NCBI GenBank assembly: GCA_964523015.1
Contig: CAZFXN010000006.1
Coordinates: 10,118-74,117, forward strand
Length of the DNA: 64,000 nucleotides
DNA from: JAWXBT01 sp964523015
GTDB lineage: Bacteria > Bdellovibrionota_C > UBA2361 > J135
Direction of reading: 5' to 3'
Below the pieces are notes generated by a model that made no database searches, was not told where the DNA came from, and saw only the letters and a list, made by a program, of their open reading frames with translations. This document shows, in pieces, positions 27,926 to 36,845 of this stretch. How positions within the stretch are numbered: the stretch's first letter is position 1; each line of letters begins with the position of its first letter. The translations under genes and the position numbers were made by a program.

Positions 27926-29437
27926 ATGGCAAAGATATTATCAGGACCGCTAAAATTAAGAAATATCACAGATCAGGACTATCCTGCACTACTAAAACTG
28001 AACGGACTATGCAGACCAAATGGCACTTATTGGCGAGAAGAGCAATTTTTAGAACAACTAAAGATCTTTTCAAAAGGCCAACTATGCATTGAGTATCAAG
28101 GGGAGATTGTTGTCGCCTCTAATAGCCTTTTGGTAAAATACGATCACTATACGGATTGGAATAATGCAAAATTAGTTTCTGATAATGGCTATATTAGGAA
28201 TCACGATCCAAAAGGTGATACCCTTTGCTGTATCGATCTGATGGTAGCCCCGAAACTATCAGATCTAAGTCTTGAAAAGCGTATTTATAAATCACTAAAA
28301 AAACTAGCCACAGTTCTTAATGTAAAAAAAATTATCATCGCTGGACCTACCCCTGGCCATCAAAAAAATGCATCTGACTTGAGTGAAGAGGAATACCTAA
28401 AGCAAGTTTCAAAAAAGAAAATCGAAGACCCCATCGCTAAGATTCAGTTCTCCTCCGGATTCTCGATAACAAAGCCTCACTATTTAGCAGATAAAAGAGG
28501 AGGTCGGGTTTGGCTTGAATGGACCAACTCTGATTATGAAGAGGATTACGATGAGTTCATGAGTGAGCCAACTCAGGTTAGAATCTGTGTCGTTCAGTAC
28601 AAGATGAGAAAGATCTCTTCATTTGAGGAATTTGTTACTCAGTGTGAATTCTTTGTCGATACAGCAGCCGATTATAAATCTGATTTTGTTCTCTTTCCTG
28701 AGCTTTTTACAACCCAGCTTTTATCTTTAATTGAACCTGTAGATTCTCAGTTAGCTGCAAAAAAGTTAGCTGAGTATACCCCTAGATATAAAGAGATGTT
28801 CACCCAGATGGCTCTGAAGCATGACGTTAACATCATTGGCGGCTCTCAGTTTGAGATTGTAGGGGATCATCTTTATAACATTGCATACTTATTCCGTAGA
28901 AATGGGACAATTGACCAGCAATACAAGATTCATGTAACACCAAATGAACGTCGCTGGTGGGGAGTATCTCCAGGTAACAAAGTAGAAGTATTTGAAACTG
29001 ACCGAGGTAAAATTGCGATTGCTATCTGTTATGATATTGAGTTTCCTGAATTAGTCAGAGTAGCCGTTGCAAAAGGTGCCAATATTATATTTGTACCTTT
29101 TAACACTGATGAGCGATACGGGTACCTAAGAGTTCGTAACTGCGCTATGGCTAGAGCAATAGAAAACCAGATATACGTAGCTATCTCAGGATGCACAGGA
29201 AATCTGCCACAGGTAGAAAATACTGGAATTCACTATGCTCAATCTGGAATATTTACCCCATGTGACTTTCCTTTTGCCCGAGATGGAATAGCTTCAGAGA
29301 CTAATCCGAACACTGAGACTCTCATTATTCACGATGTTGAGTTAGACCTGCTGCACAAGTCAAGACTTGCAGGCACTACTCAAAATTGGAATGATCGAAG
29401 GACAGATTTGTTTGAAGTCGTATATAAAGGCACTTAG
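27926..29437 (+). CDS. GNAT acetyltransferase-nitrilase fusion
   Basis: 503 residues. Residues ~8-200 resemble a GNAT N-acyltransferase. Residues ~218-495 are a carbon-nitrogen hydrolase with the full triad: E259 (FPELF), K334 (YKIHVTPNE) and C368 (ICYDIEFPE). Such fusions occur in several bacteria; they are predicted amidases or N-acyl hydrolases with unknown substrate. It is divergent from the glucan synthase (86 bases apart), and the two must share an upstream region. A GAGG element lies ahead of the ATG. Confidence 0.88.
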   Translation: MAKILSGPLKLRNITDQDYPALLKLNGLCRPNGTYWREEQFLEQLKIFSKGQLCIEYQGEIVVASNSLLVKYDHYTDWNNAKLVSDNGYIRNHDPKGDTLCCIDLMVAPKLSDLSLEKRIYKSLKKLATVLNVKKIIIAGPTPGHQKNASDLSEEEYLKQVSKKKIEDPIAKIQFSSGFSITKPHYLADKRGGRVWLEWTNSDYEEDYDEFMSEPTQVRICVVQYKMRKISSFEEFVTQCEFFVDTAADYKSDFVLFPELFTTQLLSLIEPVDSQLAAKKLAEYTPRYKEMFTQMALKHDVNIIGGSQFEIVGDHLYNIAYLFRRNGTIDQQYKIHVTPNERRWWGVSPGNKVEVFETDRGKIAIAICYDIEFPELVRVAVAKGANIIFVPFNTDERYGYLRVRNCAMARAIENQIYVAISGCTGNLPQVENTGIHYAQSGIFTPCDFPFARDGIASETNPNTETLIIHDVELDLLHKSRLAGTTQNWNDRRTDLFEVVYKGT

Positions 29438-29524
29438 GTGTCGAACTATTAGTGGTTTCTAGTAATTTTTACTCTCTCATTGTCAACTACTTAGTTAAAC
29501 AAATCAGTTAGTTACATACCTTAA

Positions 29525-29581
29525 ATGAGATTAAAAGCTCACCTACTCCTCCATCTACTCCTCCCTCTACTCCTCCCATAA
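29525..29581 (+). other. 12-bp tandem repeat and Leu-rich micro-ORF upstream of the second GC-rich gene
   Basis: Three consecutive 12-base units (29542-29577), versions of TCTACTCCTCCC, are all pyrimidine apart from their A. One frame, 29525-29581, is an 18-residue ORF beginning ATG that encodes a run of Leu, His and Pro. Another frame reads Thr-Pro-Pro-Ser repeats and stays open into the GC-rich gene at 29605. Whether either is translated is unknown. Confidence 0.35.
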
Positions 29582-29604
29582 CCGAAGAAAAAAAACTCGA
29601 GATC

Positions 29605-29835
29605 GTGCCATACAAGCAAGGGAATCTTCAGCGATCCCTTGGCAACGCGATCCTCATCCTCGAACTGAGGCTCGACATCTCAAATTCGATGGACAGTCTC
29701 CTGCCTGCGCTCGTTCTTCACAGAAATGAGCTCCTGGCTGAACTCAGGCAGAACTGGGAAGCAGCAGGTGGCAAGAGAGGAAACATCTTCGTTAAGGAGG
29801 TGGTGCATGCTTCTAGGCGACTAACACCCGCTTAG
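29605..29835 (+). CDS. GC-rich small orphan gene, unknown function
   Basis: 76 residues from a GTG start, mostly helical, with LLPALVLHRNELLAELRQNW as the core and a basic end. I do not recognise it. Its codons are GC-rich (CTC, ATC, GCG), in sharp contrast to the AT-rich bases on both sides. No Shine-Dalgarno precedes the GTG. The frame is open back to 29512 through Pro/Thr-rich repeats, so the true start may be upstream. Its place between host genes and its composition match the 16950 and 45233 genes. Confidence 0.45.
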   Translation: MPYKQGNLQRSLGNAILILELRLDISNSMDSLLPALVLHRNELLAELRQNWEAAGGKRGNIFVKEVVHASRRLTPA

Positions 29836-30013
29836 GAGCTACGCCGTGCCCTACTTTTCTCACTGAAACCTACACCAACTTTTTTTACTTGGTTACATTA
29901 AAAGGAATTTTTCGGTGATGAGCTTCAGTGATGGACTACACAGCTCAGTACGATTGTATCTGTCTTAAATGCTGGATTGAAATATAATGATCTTGTGTAT
30001 TAAATGAGGATCC

Positions 30014-30027
30014 AGCTGAAACAAAAA
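30014..30027. repeat. Second copy of the 14-mer near 17481
   Basis: AGCTGAAACAAAAA, 18 bases from the 3' end of the minus-strand 986-residue gene. It is the partner of the copy at 17481-17494. Confidence 0.4.
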
Positions 30028-30044
30028 GTGAGTAAACTTAATAC

Positions 30045-33005
30045 TTATCTGTTTGCAGTCCTAGCTACCCTATTTCCTGCTCTTATTTCATGATAGTTAG
30101 GTAAGCGATATATTGCTGGCTCTACTAAACTTGCCTTCACCCTTTCAGGATCAACGATATCGCTAAAATCTATTGTTAAATCCTCCTCTCTTAATTCAGG
30201 ACAGGCTCTTGCTAATAGATCTAACCAGTATTCATGTGTTGGATGATCCGCCCATTCACTTTGGGAAATGCTCCTTTTAATATCACCTGTTCTTTTATCA
30301 ATTACTTTATAATGTGCATTAGTCGTTAGCAGAGTTCCATCAATATCAAAAAGATGTATTATTGATCTTGGCTTAGATTGATCTACTTCACCTCTACAAA
30401 GCCTATGGAGTACGCTACTCCATAAAGATTCATGATTCAGTCGCTGCACATCAACAATTCTTAATTTCTCTGAACACCTAGTAATAGCCTGAAAATCTCT
30501 AAATGCAGATAGATTTTTTCTCTCGTCATCATAAACAATGACTCGTTCATACTCTTTTGGCATCCTCTTTTCATCTCCTTCCGGAGAAGTGTAACTGCTC
30601 GTTACAAAATTTTTAACAATTTCAACTTTCTTGCTTGCGGTATCGGGCAAGTGACGAATTCTTTGATTAAGCACCGGATCGTTTACAAAATAGATGTTTT
30701 GGATCGACAAAGGAGTGCCAAAATATCTCTCGGCAGCAGCAATAACTGCGGTATTGCCGTCTCTACTACTTCGACCGGTTAATAATCCTATCTCCTCACC
30801 TTTTACGACCGCAATAAATGCTGAAAGGTGTGCGGGATGGTATGTTCTAAATATATCAAGGAAAAGATCAGCTATATCCTCTCTTCCATATGGATCATTA
30901 ATATATCTTCTAAAACTAATCTCACGGACCTCTCTTCGGCATTTTTTTAAATGCCCATAGAGATCATATACACCTGTGCCACCTCTTCTTCCCTCAGTTT
31001 TAGAAATAAGATTCGCTAAAATCCAAGACTGCTCTCCTGAGGTCATCCGTAGAAATCTCTCATTTAGAAAATTCTCTAGCCTTGGGTTATTAAAATAAAA
31101 AAGCTCATCTTTAACTCTATTTACAGAACGTCCATAGTTAATATCAAGAGAGGGGATCCCTTGTAATGTCTTAGGTACTGCTCCTAGTTGATAATCTTTT
31201 TGATGTAATGTGGATCTAGTATAACTTGCTATCTGTTTAGAAAGCGCCTGATCCAGTCGATCCATAATTATTAGATCCTCACTGTACCTTCCATACTCCT
31301 GTTCAAAGAATTTAAATTTTTTAGGTGCAAATTTTATTAATCTCTCAGGGAGTAACATATACTCACTAAAAGCCTCAGCGTAATCCTCCCAAGGATCTGT
31401 TTTGCTATATCGGTGGAGACTAAACTGAGCATTACTTCTATAAGCAAGGAGAACACCTAAATCTTCTTTGTAAGAGAGAAAAATACTTGTTCCCTTAAAA
31501 TCAACTGGATGATCATCAAGTCTATAAGTATCCCCATCTAAAATAATTGCTTGCTTATCATGTATGAGTTGATACAGAGAGGAATCAATAATAGACCATC
31601 CAGAGATCCGAAGATATTCATCAAAGTCAGAGATCGGTAATGTTGGTCCAAGTACCACGCCACTCTTTGGTCCATGATAGACATAAGCTCGGCTACCAAG
31701 TTGAAGCATATGGCCCAATTCATGAGCTAAAACACATTGTAAAGCACTAACATTCTCGTAGTTAGATTCGATAATATCTGAAGCTATCGACCTGGGATTG
31801 AGTTCAATAATTCCATTTTGTCCCCATTTGCCATGGACATCGTCGTTTGAATCTTCTTCACCTTGACATACTGAAACTTTACAAATCTCTTTTAGCATTC
31901 CATTAAATAAAATCTTCCCTTCATTAAATAAATTTAAAACCTGTGCTAGATCACTGATCTCATCACGAGTCCATGGCTGAGCTATCTGATCTGGATTTGT
32001 AGAATTTTTAATTGATACTTTATACTGAAATTCTAGAGGTATCTTTTCTAAAAGGGTATAAGCCAGCTCCCTTAACTCCCCTACACTCTCAGCTTCTCTC
32101 CTTGCCTGCCTTAATAATTTAAGATCCTCCTTAACAATATCTAGAAAGTCAGTAGCGGTATGACTACGCACTAAGATAGAATCCGCTTTAATAATTCGCT
32201 GAGCCTTTTTAAGCCTAGATTCGATCGCCGAAAGGCAATGTAAAATAGTTACCCTATTACTATTATAATGTGGCTCATCAGGTAGCTCGAGATCTCTAAG
32301 TGCTTGACCTATCTTTACTTGTGCTATCAGGTCTAAAACTCTAATGCTTCGTACTTTTTGTAGATTACCGTAACCTAAACTCTCCATCACTTCGTTTAGT
32401 TCATGAATATCCTTTGAAGATCGCAACACTGTAACCAAGGAGGTTAAGTTGTGACCCTTAGCACCTTTACTAAGCAACTCTTCTGCTATTTTAATCTTTT
32501 CAGTAACGGTTGATGCATTTAGTACCAATGCAATCTTACCTTCAATATAATTTAAAGAATTCGAATCAGCAGCCAATAGTTGAAGAGATTTAAATACATT
32601 AATCCTTTGCTCTGAGGTTAGATATTTTGCTATGGAAGCTAAATCTCTTGTCGAATGTTCTCTTTGAAGGGATGCAACAACTGAAGTAGGTAAATCTGCA
32701 CCTTGAGTAGCCTTATAGAAGATCTTTCTTACATCTCGATCCAACTGAGTATAATCTAAAGCTTCAGAGTCACTGACCCTCTCTGGACGATAACATCTAC
32801 GCCTGGCAGAATGACCATGGTTACGTCTCTCTCCATTTGAAGAGCTGGCATGTAATGCTGATTTTTTAGAGAATGACACATCTAAGTCGAGAGGCTTTCC
32901 CCCCTTAAGGCTTCGATGCTCTAAGCCAGCCTTGAAGATAGCGCCAGATAATTGACCTTCGTCACTTCTATTAGGATCATGTAAGTTCTCAAATTCATCT
33001 ATCAT
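30045..33005 (-). CDS. Large zincin-motif protein with HAD motifs in permuted order
   Basis: 986 residues, no signal peptide seen. Residues ~1-340 are basic, then helical, and unrecognised. A zinc-peptidase motif HELGH lies at 428-432, with a possible third ligand E544 in WEDYAEAFSEY. The end carries HAD-phosphatase motifs out of order: LLTGR at 741-745 (motif II), a Lys near 792-793 (III), YDDER at 825-829 (IV), and only then FDIDGT at 886-891 (motif I). This fits a circularly permuted HAD domain or two partial ones. The function is unknown; a toxin/effector-like or RNA-repair-like role is speculation. It is divergent from the DTW gene. Confidence 0.75.
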   Translation of the reverse strand: MIDEFENLHDPNRSDEGQLSGAIFKAGLEHRSLKGGKPLDLDVSFSKKSALHASSSNGERRNHGHSARRRCYRPERVSDSEALDYTQLDRDVRKIFYKATQGADLPTSVVASLQREHSTRDLASIAKYLTSEQRINVFKSLQLLAADSNSLNYIEGKIALVLNASTVTEKIKIAEELLSKGAKGHNLTSLVTVLRSSKDIHELNEVMESLGYGNLQKVRSIRVLDLIAQVKIGQALRDLELPDEPHYNSNRVTILHCLSAIESRLKKAQRIIKADSILVRSHTATDFLDIVKEDLKLLRQARREAESVGELRELAYTLLEKIPLEFQYKVSIKNSTNPDQIAQPWTRDEISDLAQVLNLFNEGKILFNGMLKEICKVSVCQGEEDSNDDVHGKWGQNGIIELNPRSIASDIIESNYENVSALQCVLAHELGHMLQLGSRAYVYHGPKSGVVLGPTLPISDFDEYLRISGWSIIDSSLYQLIHDKQAIILDGDTYRLDDHPVDFKGTSIFLSYKEDLGVLLAYRSNAQFSLHRYSKTDPWEDYAEAFSEYMLLPERLIKFAPKKFKFFEQEYGRYSEDLIIMDRLDQALSKQIASYTRSTLHQKDYQLGAVPKTLQGIPSLDINYGRSVNRVKDELFYFNNPRLENFLNERFLRMTSGEQSWILANLISKTEGRRGGTGVYDLYGHLKKCRREVREISFRRYINDPYGREDIADLFLDIFRTYHPAHLSAFIAVVKGEEIGLLTGRSSRDGNTAVIAAAERYFGTPLSIQNIYFVNDPVLNQRIRHLPDTASKKVEIVKNFVTSSYTSPEGDEKRMPKEYERVIVYDDERKNLSAFRDFQAITRCSEKLRIVDVQRLNHESLWSSVLHRLCRGEVDQSKPRSIIHLFDIDGTLLTTNAHYKVIDKRTGDIKRSISQSEWADHPTHEYWLDLLARACPELREEDLTIDFSDIVDPERVKASLVEPAIYRLPNYHEIRAGNRVARTANR

Positions 33006-33196
33006 ACAGCTATAGATTATCTGTAGTTAAAAAAAAGGTATTCATCAGGGATTATCCCAATGCTAAAAGGTCTAATTTATAAATAAGTAATAAAAAGAAC
33101 TGCCTTTATCTAGATTTTGTATTAATACAATAAAGGGTATTTAAATTCAATTCCATGACCCTATTAAAGTTTATAAACAGTTACCGATTCTAGAAG

Positions 33197-33853
33197 ATGC
33201 TAGCAACTACACCAAATCAGAGATTTATATCAACAACAACGAGGCAAGAAATTGCCTCCACAGGGCGTCCAACCTGCTATTTCTGCTTTAGGCCATTTTC
33301 CCATTGCCTGTGCCAAGACATTACCCCTTTTAAAGCACATACAAATATATTGATCTTACAGCATCCAAATGAGAGGGGTAAATATTACTCAACAGCAAGA
33401 CTACTCTTGAAATCTGTTACTAATTCAAAACTTCTTAATGGCGTAGAATTCGATCAGTCAAAGATTATAAATGCAATTTCAAATAGCAATCCTTATATAC
33501 TTTACCCAGATATAACAGCTACGAGCTGTGAAGAGATCTATCTAAATCAAGATTCAACTGTCATTGTACTTGACGGAACCTGGATCGAAGCGAGAAAAAT
33601 TTTGAAAAGAAATCCAATTTTAAGTAATATTCCGAAACTTACTTTTAACTCTACAATTAAATCTAATTATTTAATTAGGAAACAACCAAAAGAAAACTAT
33701 CTAAGTACCATAGAATCAGTAGGTCATCTTTTAAAACTGAATGCGAAATCAAGCGGGCAATGTAGCAAGATATCTCTATATGACACCCTCTTTGATACAT
33801 TCAATCAACTAAATCAACGCCAAGTGGCGTATTTTCCTAGGATGCGTCGGTAA
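33197..33853 (+). CDS. DTW-domain tRNA-uridine aminocarboxypropyltransferase
   Basis: A 218-residue DTW protein, related to TapT (YfiP), which transfers the aminocarboxypropyl group of SAM to uridine 47 in tRNA (acp3U). The N-terminal zinc cluster is CYFCFRPFSHCLC. It is followed by ILQHPNERGKYYSTARLL and the name-giving segment VLDGTWIEARKI. All are in family order and the length fits. It stands alone, 191 bases from the divergent zincin gene and 75 bases ahead of the SPFH gene. Confidence 0.88.
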   Translation: MLATTPNQRFISTTTRQEIASTGRPTCYFCFRPFSHCLCQDITPFKAHTNILILQHPNERGKYYSTARLLLKSVTNSKLLNGVEFDQSKIINAISNSNPYILYPDITATSCEEIYLNQDSTVIVLDGTWIEARKILKRNPILSNIPKLTFNSTIKSNYLIRKQPKENYLSTIESVGHLLKLNAKSSGQCSKISLYDTLFDTFNQLNQRQVAYFPRMRR

Positions 33854-33928
33854 AGCTCCGCTAAGAGCTGTTGCCAAAAGGTACTTCTGTGCTAAAACAA
33901 TTTAAGTAAAAATTATAAAAGGGGTCTT

Positions 33929-34837
33929 ATGAGTGGCAATTTAATAAAAGATGCTTTACCAAATATGCGTGGCCAAGAAGGTAAGGTTTGGATTATCCCT
34001 GTTTCGATATTACTCCTTTTAGTATTTTTTAATTCATACGTTATTGTTGAAGCCGGACATATCGGTGTGATTAAAACCTTAGGTGCAATTAGACAGTTAG
34101 CATTACCAGAAGGATTCCATCTAAAAAAACCGTTCATGGATGTGGTTGAGCAGATGGACTTAAGACTTACCAGTGCTCAAGTAGTTGCTGCCTCTGCATC
34201 AAGAGATCTGCAGACAGTACAAACTCAGGTAACGGTCCAATTTTCTCTAAACGGGGATTTCGCACCATTGACTTTCCAGAAAGTTGGTCAACGTAGCGTG
34301 GTTGCCAATACAGTTGTTGGTCCAGCAATTCAGGAATCGGTAAAAGCGATCACTGCTCAATATACAGCTGAGCAGCTTGTAACTCAGAGAGCCGAAGTAA
34401 AATTAAAGATTCAAGAAGCTATTGAGGACTTTATTGATGTAACTCTCAAGGAAAAAGGATTAGGTCTGGCTCTCCTTATTGCAAACGTTGCCATTACTGA
34501 TTTTCAGTTTAGTGATGAATTTAACCGAGCTATTGAACTGAAAGTAAAAGCAGAGCAGGAAGCTCTTCAAGCAAAGAACGAAAAAATCAGACGGATTACC
34601 CAAGCTGAAGCTGCAAATGCAGAGAAGAAACTAGGAGCTGAGGCTGAGGCATTTCAGATTGAAGCAGGATCTAAAGCAAGAGCAGATGCCATTACTCGTG
34701 AGGCAGCAGCTCTTAAAAACAACCCACAACTTATTCAACTTAGAACTGTTGAAAAATGGGATGGCGTATTACCAAGAGTTAATGGTGGTAATACTGTGCC
34801 AATATTGAATCTAGAAGGTGTGCTCTCTGGCAAATAG
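33929..34837 (+). CDS. SPFH/prohibitin (Band 7) membrane protein
   Basis: 302 residues. A membrane anchor at about 17-36 is followed by an SPFH domain starting EAGHIGVIKTLGAIRQLALP, with the prohibitin-like GFHLKKPFMDVVEQMDLR. A long Ala/Glu-rich coiled coil follows at ~200-265. Prohibitin-like proteins form large rings in the inner membrane and often chaperone membrane proteases; no protease gene is adjacent here. AAGGGG precedes the ATG. The histone-fold gene follows after 28 bases. Confidence 0.85.
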   Translation: MSGNLIKDALPNMRGQEGKVWIIPVSILLLLVFFNSYVIVEAGHIGVIKTLGAIRQLALPEGFHLKKPFMDVVEQMDLRLTSAQVVAASASRDLQTVQTQVTVQFSLNGDFAPLTFQKVGQRSVVANTVVGPAIQESVKAITAQYTAEQLVTQRAEVKLKIQEAIEDFIDVTLKEKGLGLALLIANVAITDFQFSDEFNRAIELKVKAEQEALQAKNEKIRRITQAEAANAEKKLGAEAEAFQIEAGSKARADAITREAAALKNNPQLIQLRTVEKWDGVLPRVNGGNTVPILNLEGVLSGK

Positions 34838-34865
34838 TATACTGAATCAGTGTAAGGAATAAGCC

Positions 34866-35405
34866 GTGAGCGAATCTGCGCCTTGGAAAAAATGTAGTAG
34901 CTGTAAAAAAGACATCCTTTATGGTGGCAAGTACTACCTCTGCTCTGTAAGTACCTGCAAACATCCTAGAACTGGTGTCACTTTCTGCTCAGTAGAGTGC
35001 TGGGATGCTCATCTAGGGTATGCAAATCATAGACAGGCCTGGGCTGAGGAAAACAAAGCCCCTAATAACCCAGGTGGTGTGAGTTCTAATCCAAATCTTC
35101 AGTCACCGAGTTCGACAGGAGATCGACAGCCATTTCGCCAGCCAGATCGACAGCCAGTTCGCAAAATTGTTGAAGCACCTAAATCACAATCTCTCCCGAC
35201 TATCTTGACCACAAATATTGAAACAGACACCTTAGTAGTTGTGTCAAAGGTCAAAAAACTTATCTTAGATAAGTCACATATGAGCACTAGCCAGTGCTTT
35301 ATCGATGCGCTTACCAAAAAGATAGTTAAAGAGTGTATAACTGGAATTGAAAAGGCCAAAGAAAGCGGCCGAAAAACAGTTATGGGGAGGGATATCCTCT
35401 TCTAA
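34866..35405 (+). CDS. Zinc-finger protein with C-terminal histone fold
   Basis: 179 residues, GTG start with an AAGGA site ahead. Residues 8-60 are Cys/His-rich (C10, C13, C26, C31, C41, C45, H49, H55), spaced like a MYND-type cluster. Residues ~65-118 are a Gln/Pro/Arg linker with an internal duplication (RQPFRQPDRQPVR). Residues ~121-179 resemble a single histone fold: VVVSKVKKLI, a Ser-Thr-Ser turn, a long helix, then GRKTVMGRDILF, close to archaeal and Bdellovibrio-type histones. It probably binds DNA. It overlaps the convergent thiE by 4 bases. Confidence 0.75.
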   Translation: MSESAPWKKCSSCKKDILYGGKYYLCSVSTCKHPRTGVTFCSVECWDAHLGYANHRQAWAEENKAPNNPGGVSSNPNLQSPSSTGDRQPFRQPDRQPVRKIVEAPKSQSLPTILTTNIETDTLVVVSKVKKLILDKSHMSTSQCFIDALTKKIVKECITGIEKAKESGRKTVMGRDILF

Positions 35406-35980
35406 GAGGAACGTTGAAGCTCACTCATCCAATCCTTAATCTCTTCATCGTTTAGTCTTGTAAGCTCACTAATAACTGCGATTCCTGCGGCTCCAGTTGA
35501 AAAAATATCTTTGGTATGACTTCTACAAATACCCCCTATTGCAAACACAGGAACGGTAGACAGCTTGGCCATCGACTCTAATTTTGCAAGCCCCGCTGGA
35601 GGATACTTGAGAACTTTCGTCTCGGTGCTAAAAACGGGACCAAAGCCAACATAGTCAGGATTAAACTTGATTGCTCTTTCGTACTCAGCCTCATTGTGGG
35701 TAGAAATTCCTAACTTAATATTTCGCTCTAAAATCTCAGTTGATAAATATTTATCCAGATCCTCTTGTCCTAGATGTACTCCCCAAGCACCAAGCTTTAA
35801 GGCTACCTCTAATGAGTCATTAATTATAATCTTACTTGTACTTTGTGGTAGCTGTTGTAATAGCTCAGCAAGGTCATTATCTAACGGATCCTTATTTCTG
35901 TACTGAACATACGGAATATTAAGCCCTACATATCGCAACAACTCTTTTTGTGTGCTGGCAATAGCGTAAAGTGCTAACAT
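35402..35980 (-). CDS. thiE: Thiamine-phosphate synthase ThiE (or TenI-like)
   Basis: A 192-residue TIM-barrel protein. ThiE joins HMP-PP and THZ-P to thiamine phosphate. Visible motifs: VQYRNKD (substrate loop), INDSLEVALKLGAWGVHLGQED, GISTHNEAE, YVGFGPVFSTETK and VPVFAIGGI. The HLGQED and GPVF-T segments support the family. TenI, a related aromatase, is an alternative. It stands alone, with 22 bases separating it from the divergent EI24-like gene. No TPP riboswitch was seen. Confidence 0.8.
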   Translation of the reverse strand: MLALYAIASTQKELLRYVGLNIPYVQYRNKDPLDNDLAELLQQLPQSTSKIIINDSLEVALKLGAWGVHLGQEDLDKYLSTEILERNIKLGISTHNEAEYERAIKFNPDYVGFGPVFSTETKVLKYPPAGLAKLESMAKLSTVPVFAIGGICRSHTKDIFSTGAAGIAVISELTRLNDEEIKDWMSELQRSS

Positions 35981-36002
35981 TCTGATTATCTTTTAAATAA
36001 AC

Positions 36003-36845
36003 ATGAACATGACAGTAAGCAATTCAGCAACATCATCTTCAACATCATCTTCAACATCATCATCTTCCCTTGCATTAGCGCTTAAGACACCCTTTACTCT
36101 TTTAGGTGCTTTTAGTGAGGTAGTAACCACTCCAATGATGTTACTCTATCTTATCCCTCCATACATCATCGGTGGAGCTACGGCCTACTTTGTATTCTTT
36201 CAAGTAAGTGATTATACCTACCTAACCCTATCAACCTGGCTCATTCCAGGACTTGAATCATGGCCAAGCTGGATCACATTCATTATTGTGCATGGAATAT
36301 CACTCTTTGTGAAGATACTAGCCTGGCTTGTATCCGGAATAATCTCCGCACTGGCTGGCATATTTGCACTCTCTGTCCTGGCTGGATATTTCGTTGAATG
36401 TTTTATCGAGCTAGCTCTTAAGAGACACGATTTACCAAGAGAGATCTCCCCTAGTTTTATTGGCAGCATGATCCGGGGGCTTAAGGATGAAGCAAAAAAA
36501 CTGATCCTCCTGTGTCTGCTCGGAATCATTATTTTTATCTCCTCATTTATTCCTATTCTTGCTCCAGTAGCACTATTGCTTGGTATTTTACTAGTTGGTT
36601 TTGAATTATTTGATATCCCACTTATGTTAAGTGGGCTTACGTTTGGAAAACGTCTAAAGCTAATCCTTCGCCGTTTTATTGAGGTCATGGCCTTAGGGGG
36701 GATTTTTGCTTTAGTTGCAGTTATTCCAACTTTACCTATATTGCTTTTACCGCTTGGCTATCTTGCTGCGATAAGAAATATGAAATACTGGCAAAACTTA
36801 ACTATCCCTACTCCTACCCCTACTCCTCAAAGTCCTCTTCATTAA
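36003..36845 (+). CDS. EI24/CysZ-like multi-pass membrane protein
   Basis: 280 residues. After a Ser/Thr-rich N-terminus built by a 12-bp tandem repeat (TSSSTSSSTSSSS), five to six hydrophobic segments cover residues ~35-265. The family-like LALKTPFTLLGAF start, the FALSVLAGYFVECFIE middle and the LLPLGYLAAIRNMKYW end resemble EI24/CysZ proteins; CysZ moves sulfate in E. coli. It ends in a PTPTPTPQSP tail, also from a tandem repeat, and overlaps the convergent sulfatase-fold gene by 26 bases. Transport function is inferred. Confidence 0.65.
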   Translation: MNMTVSNSATSSSTSSSTSSSSLALALKTPFTLLGAFSEVVTTPMMLLYLIPPYIIGGATAYFVFFQVSDYTYLTLSTWLIPGLESWPSWITFIIVHGISLFVKILAWLVSGIISALAGIFALSVLAGYFVECFIELALKRHDLPREISPSFIGSMIRGLKDEAKKLILLCLLGIIIFISSFIPILAPVALLLGILLVGFELFDIPLMLSGLTFGKRLKLILRRFIEVMALGGIFALVAVIPTLPILLLPLGYLAAIRNMKYWQNLTIPTPTPTPQSPLH

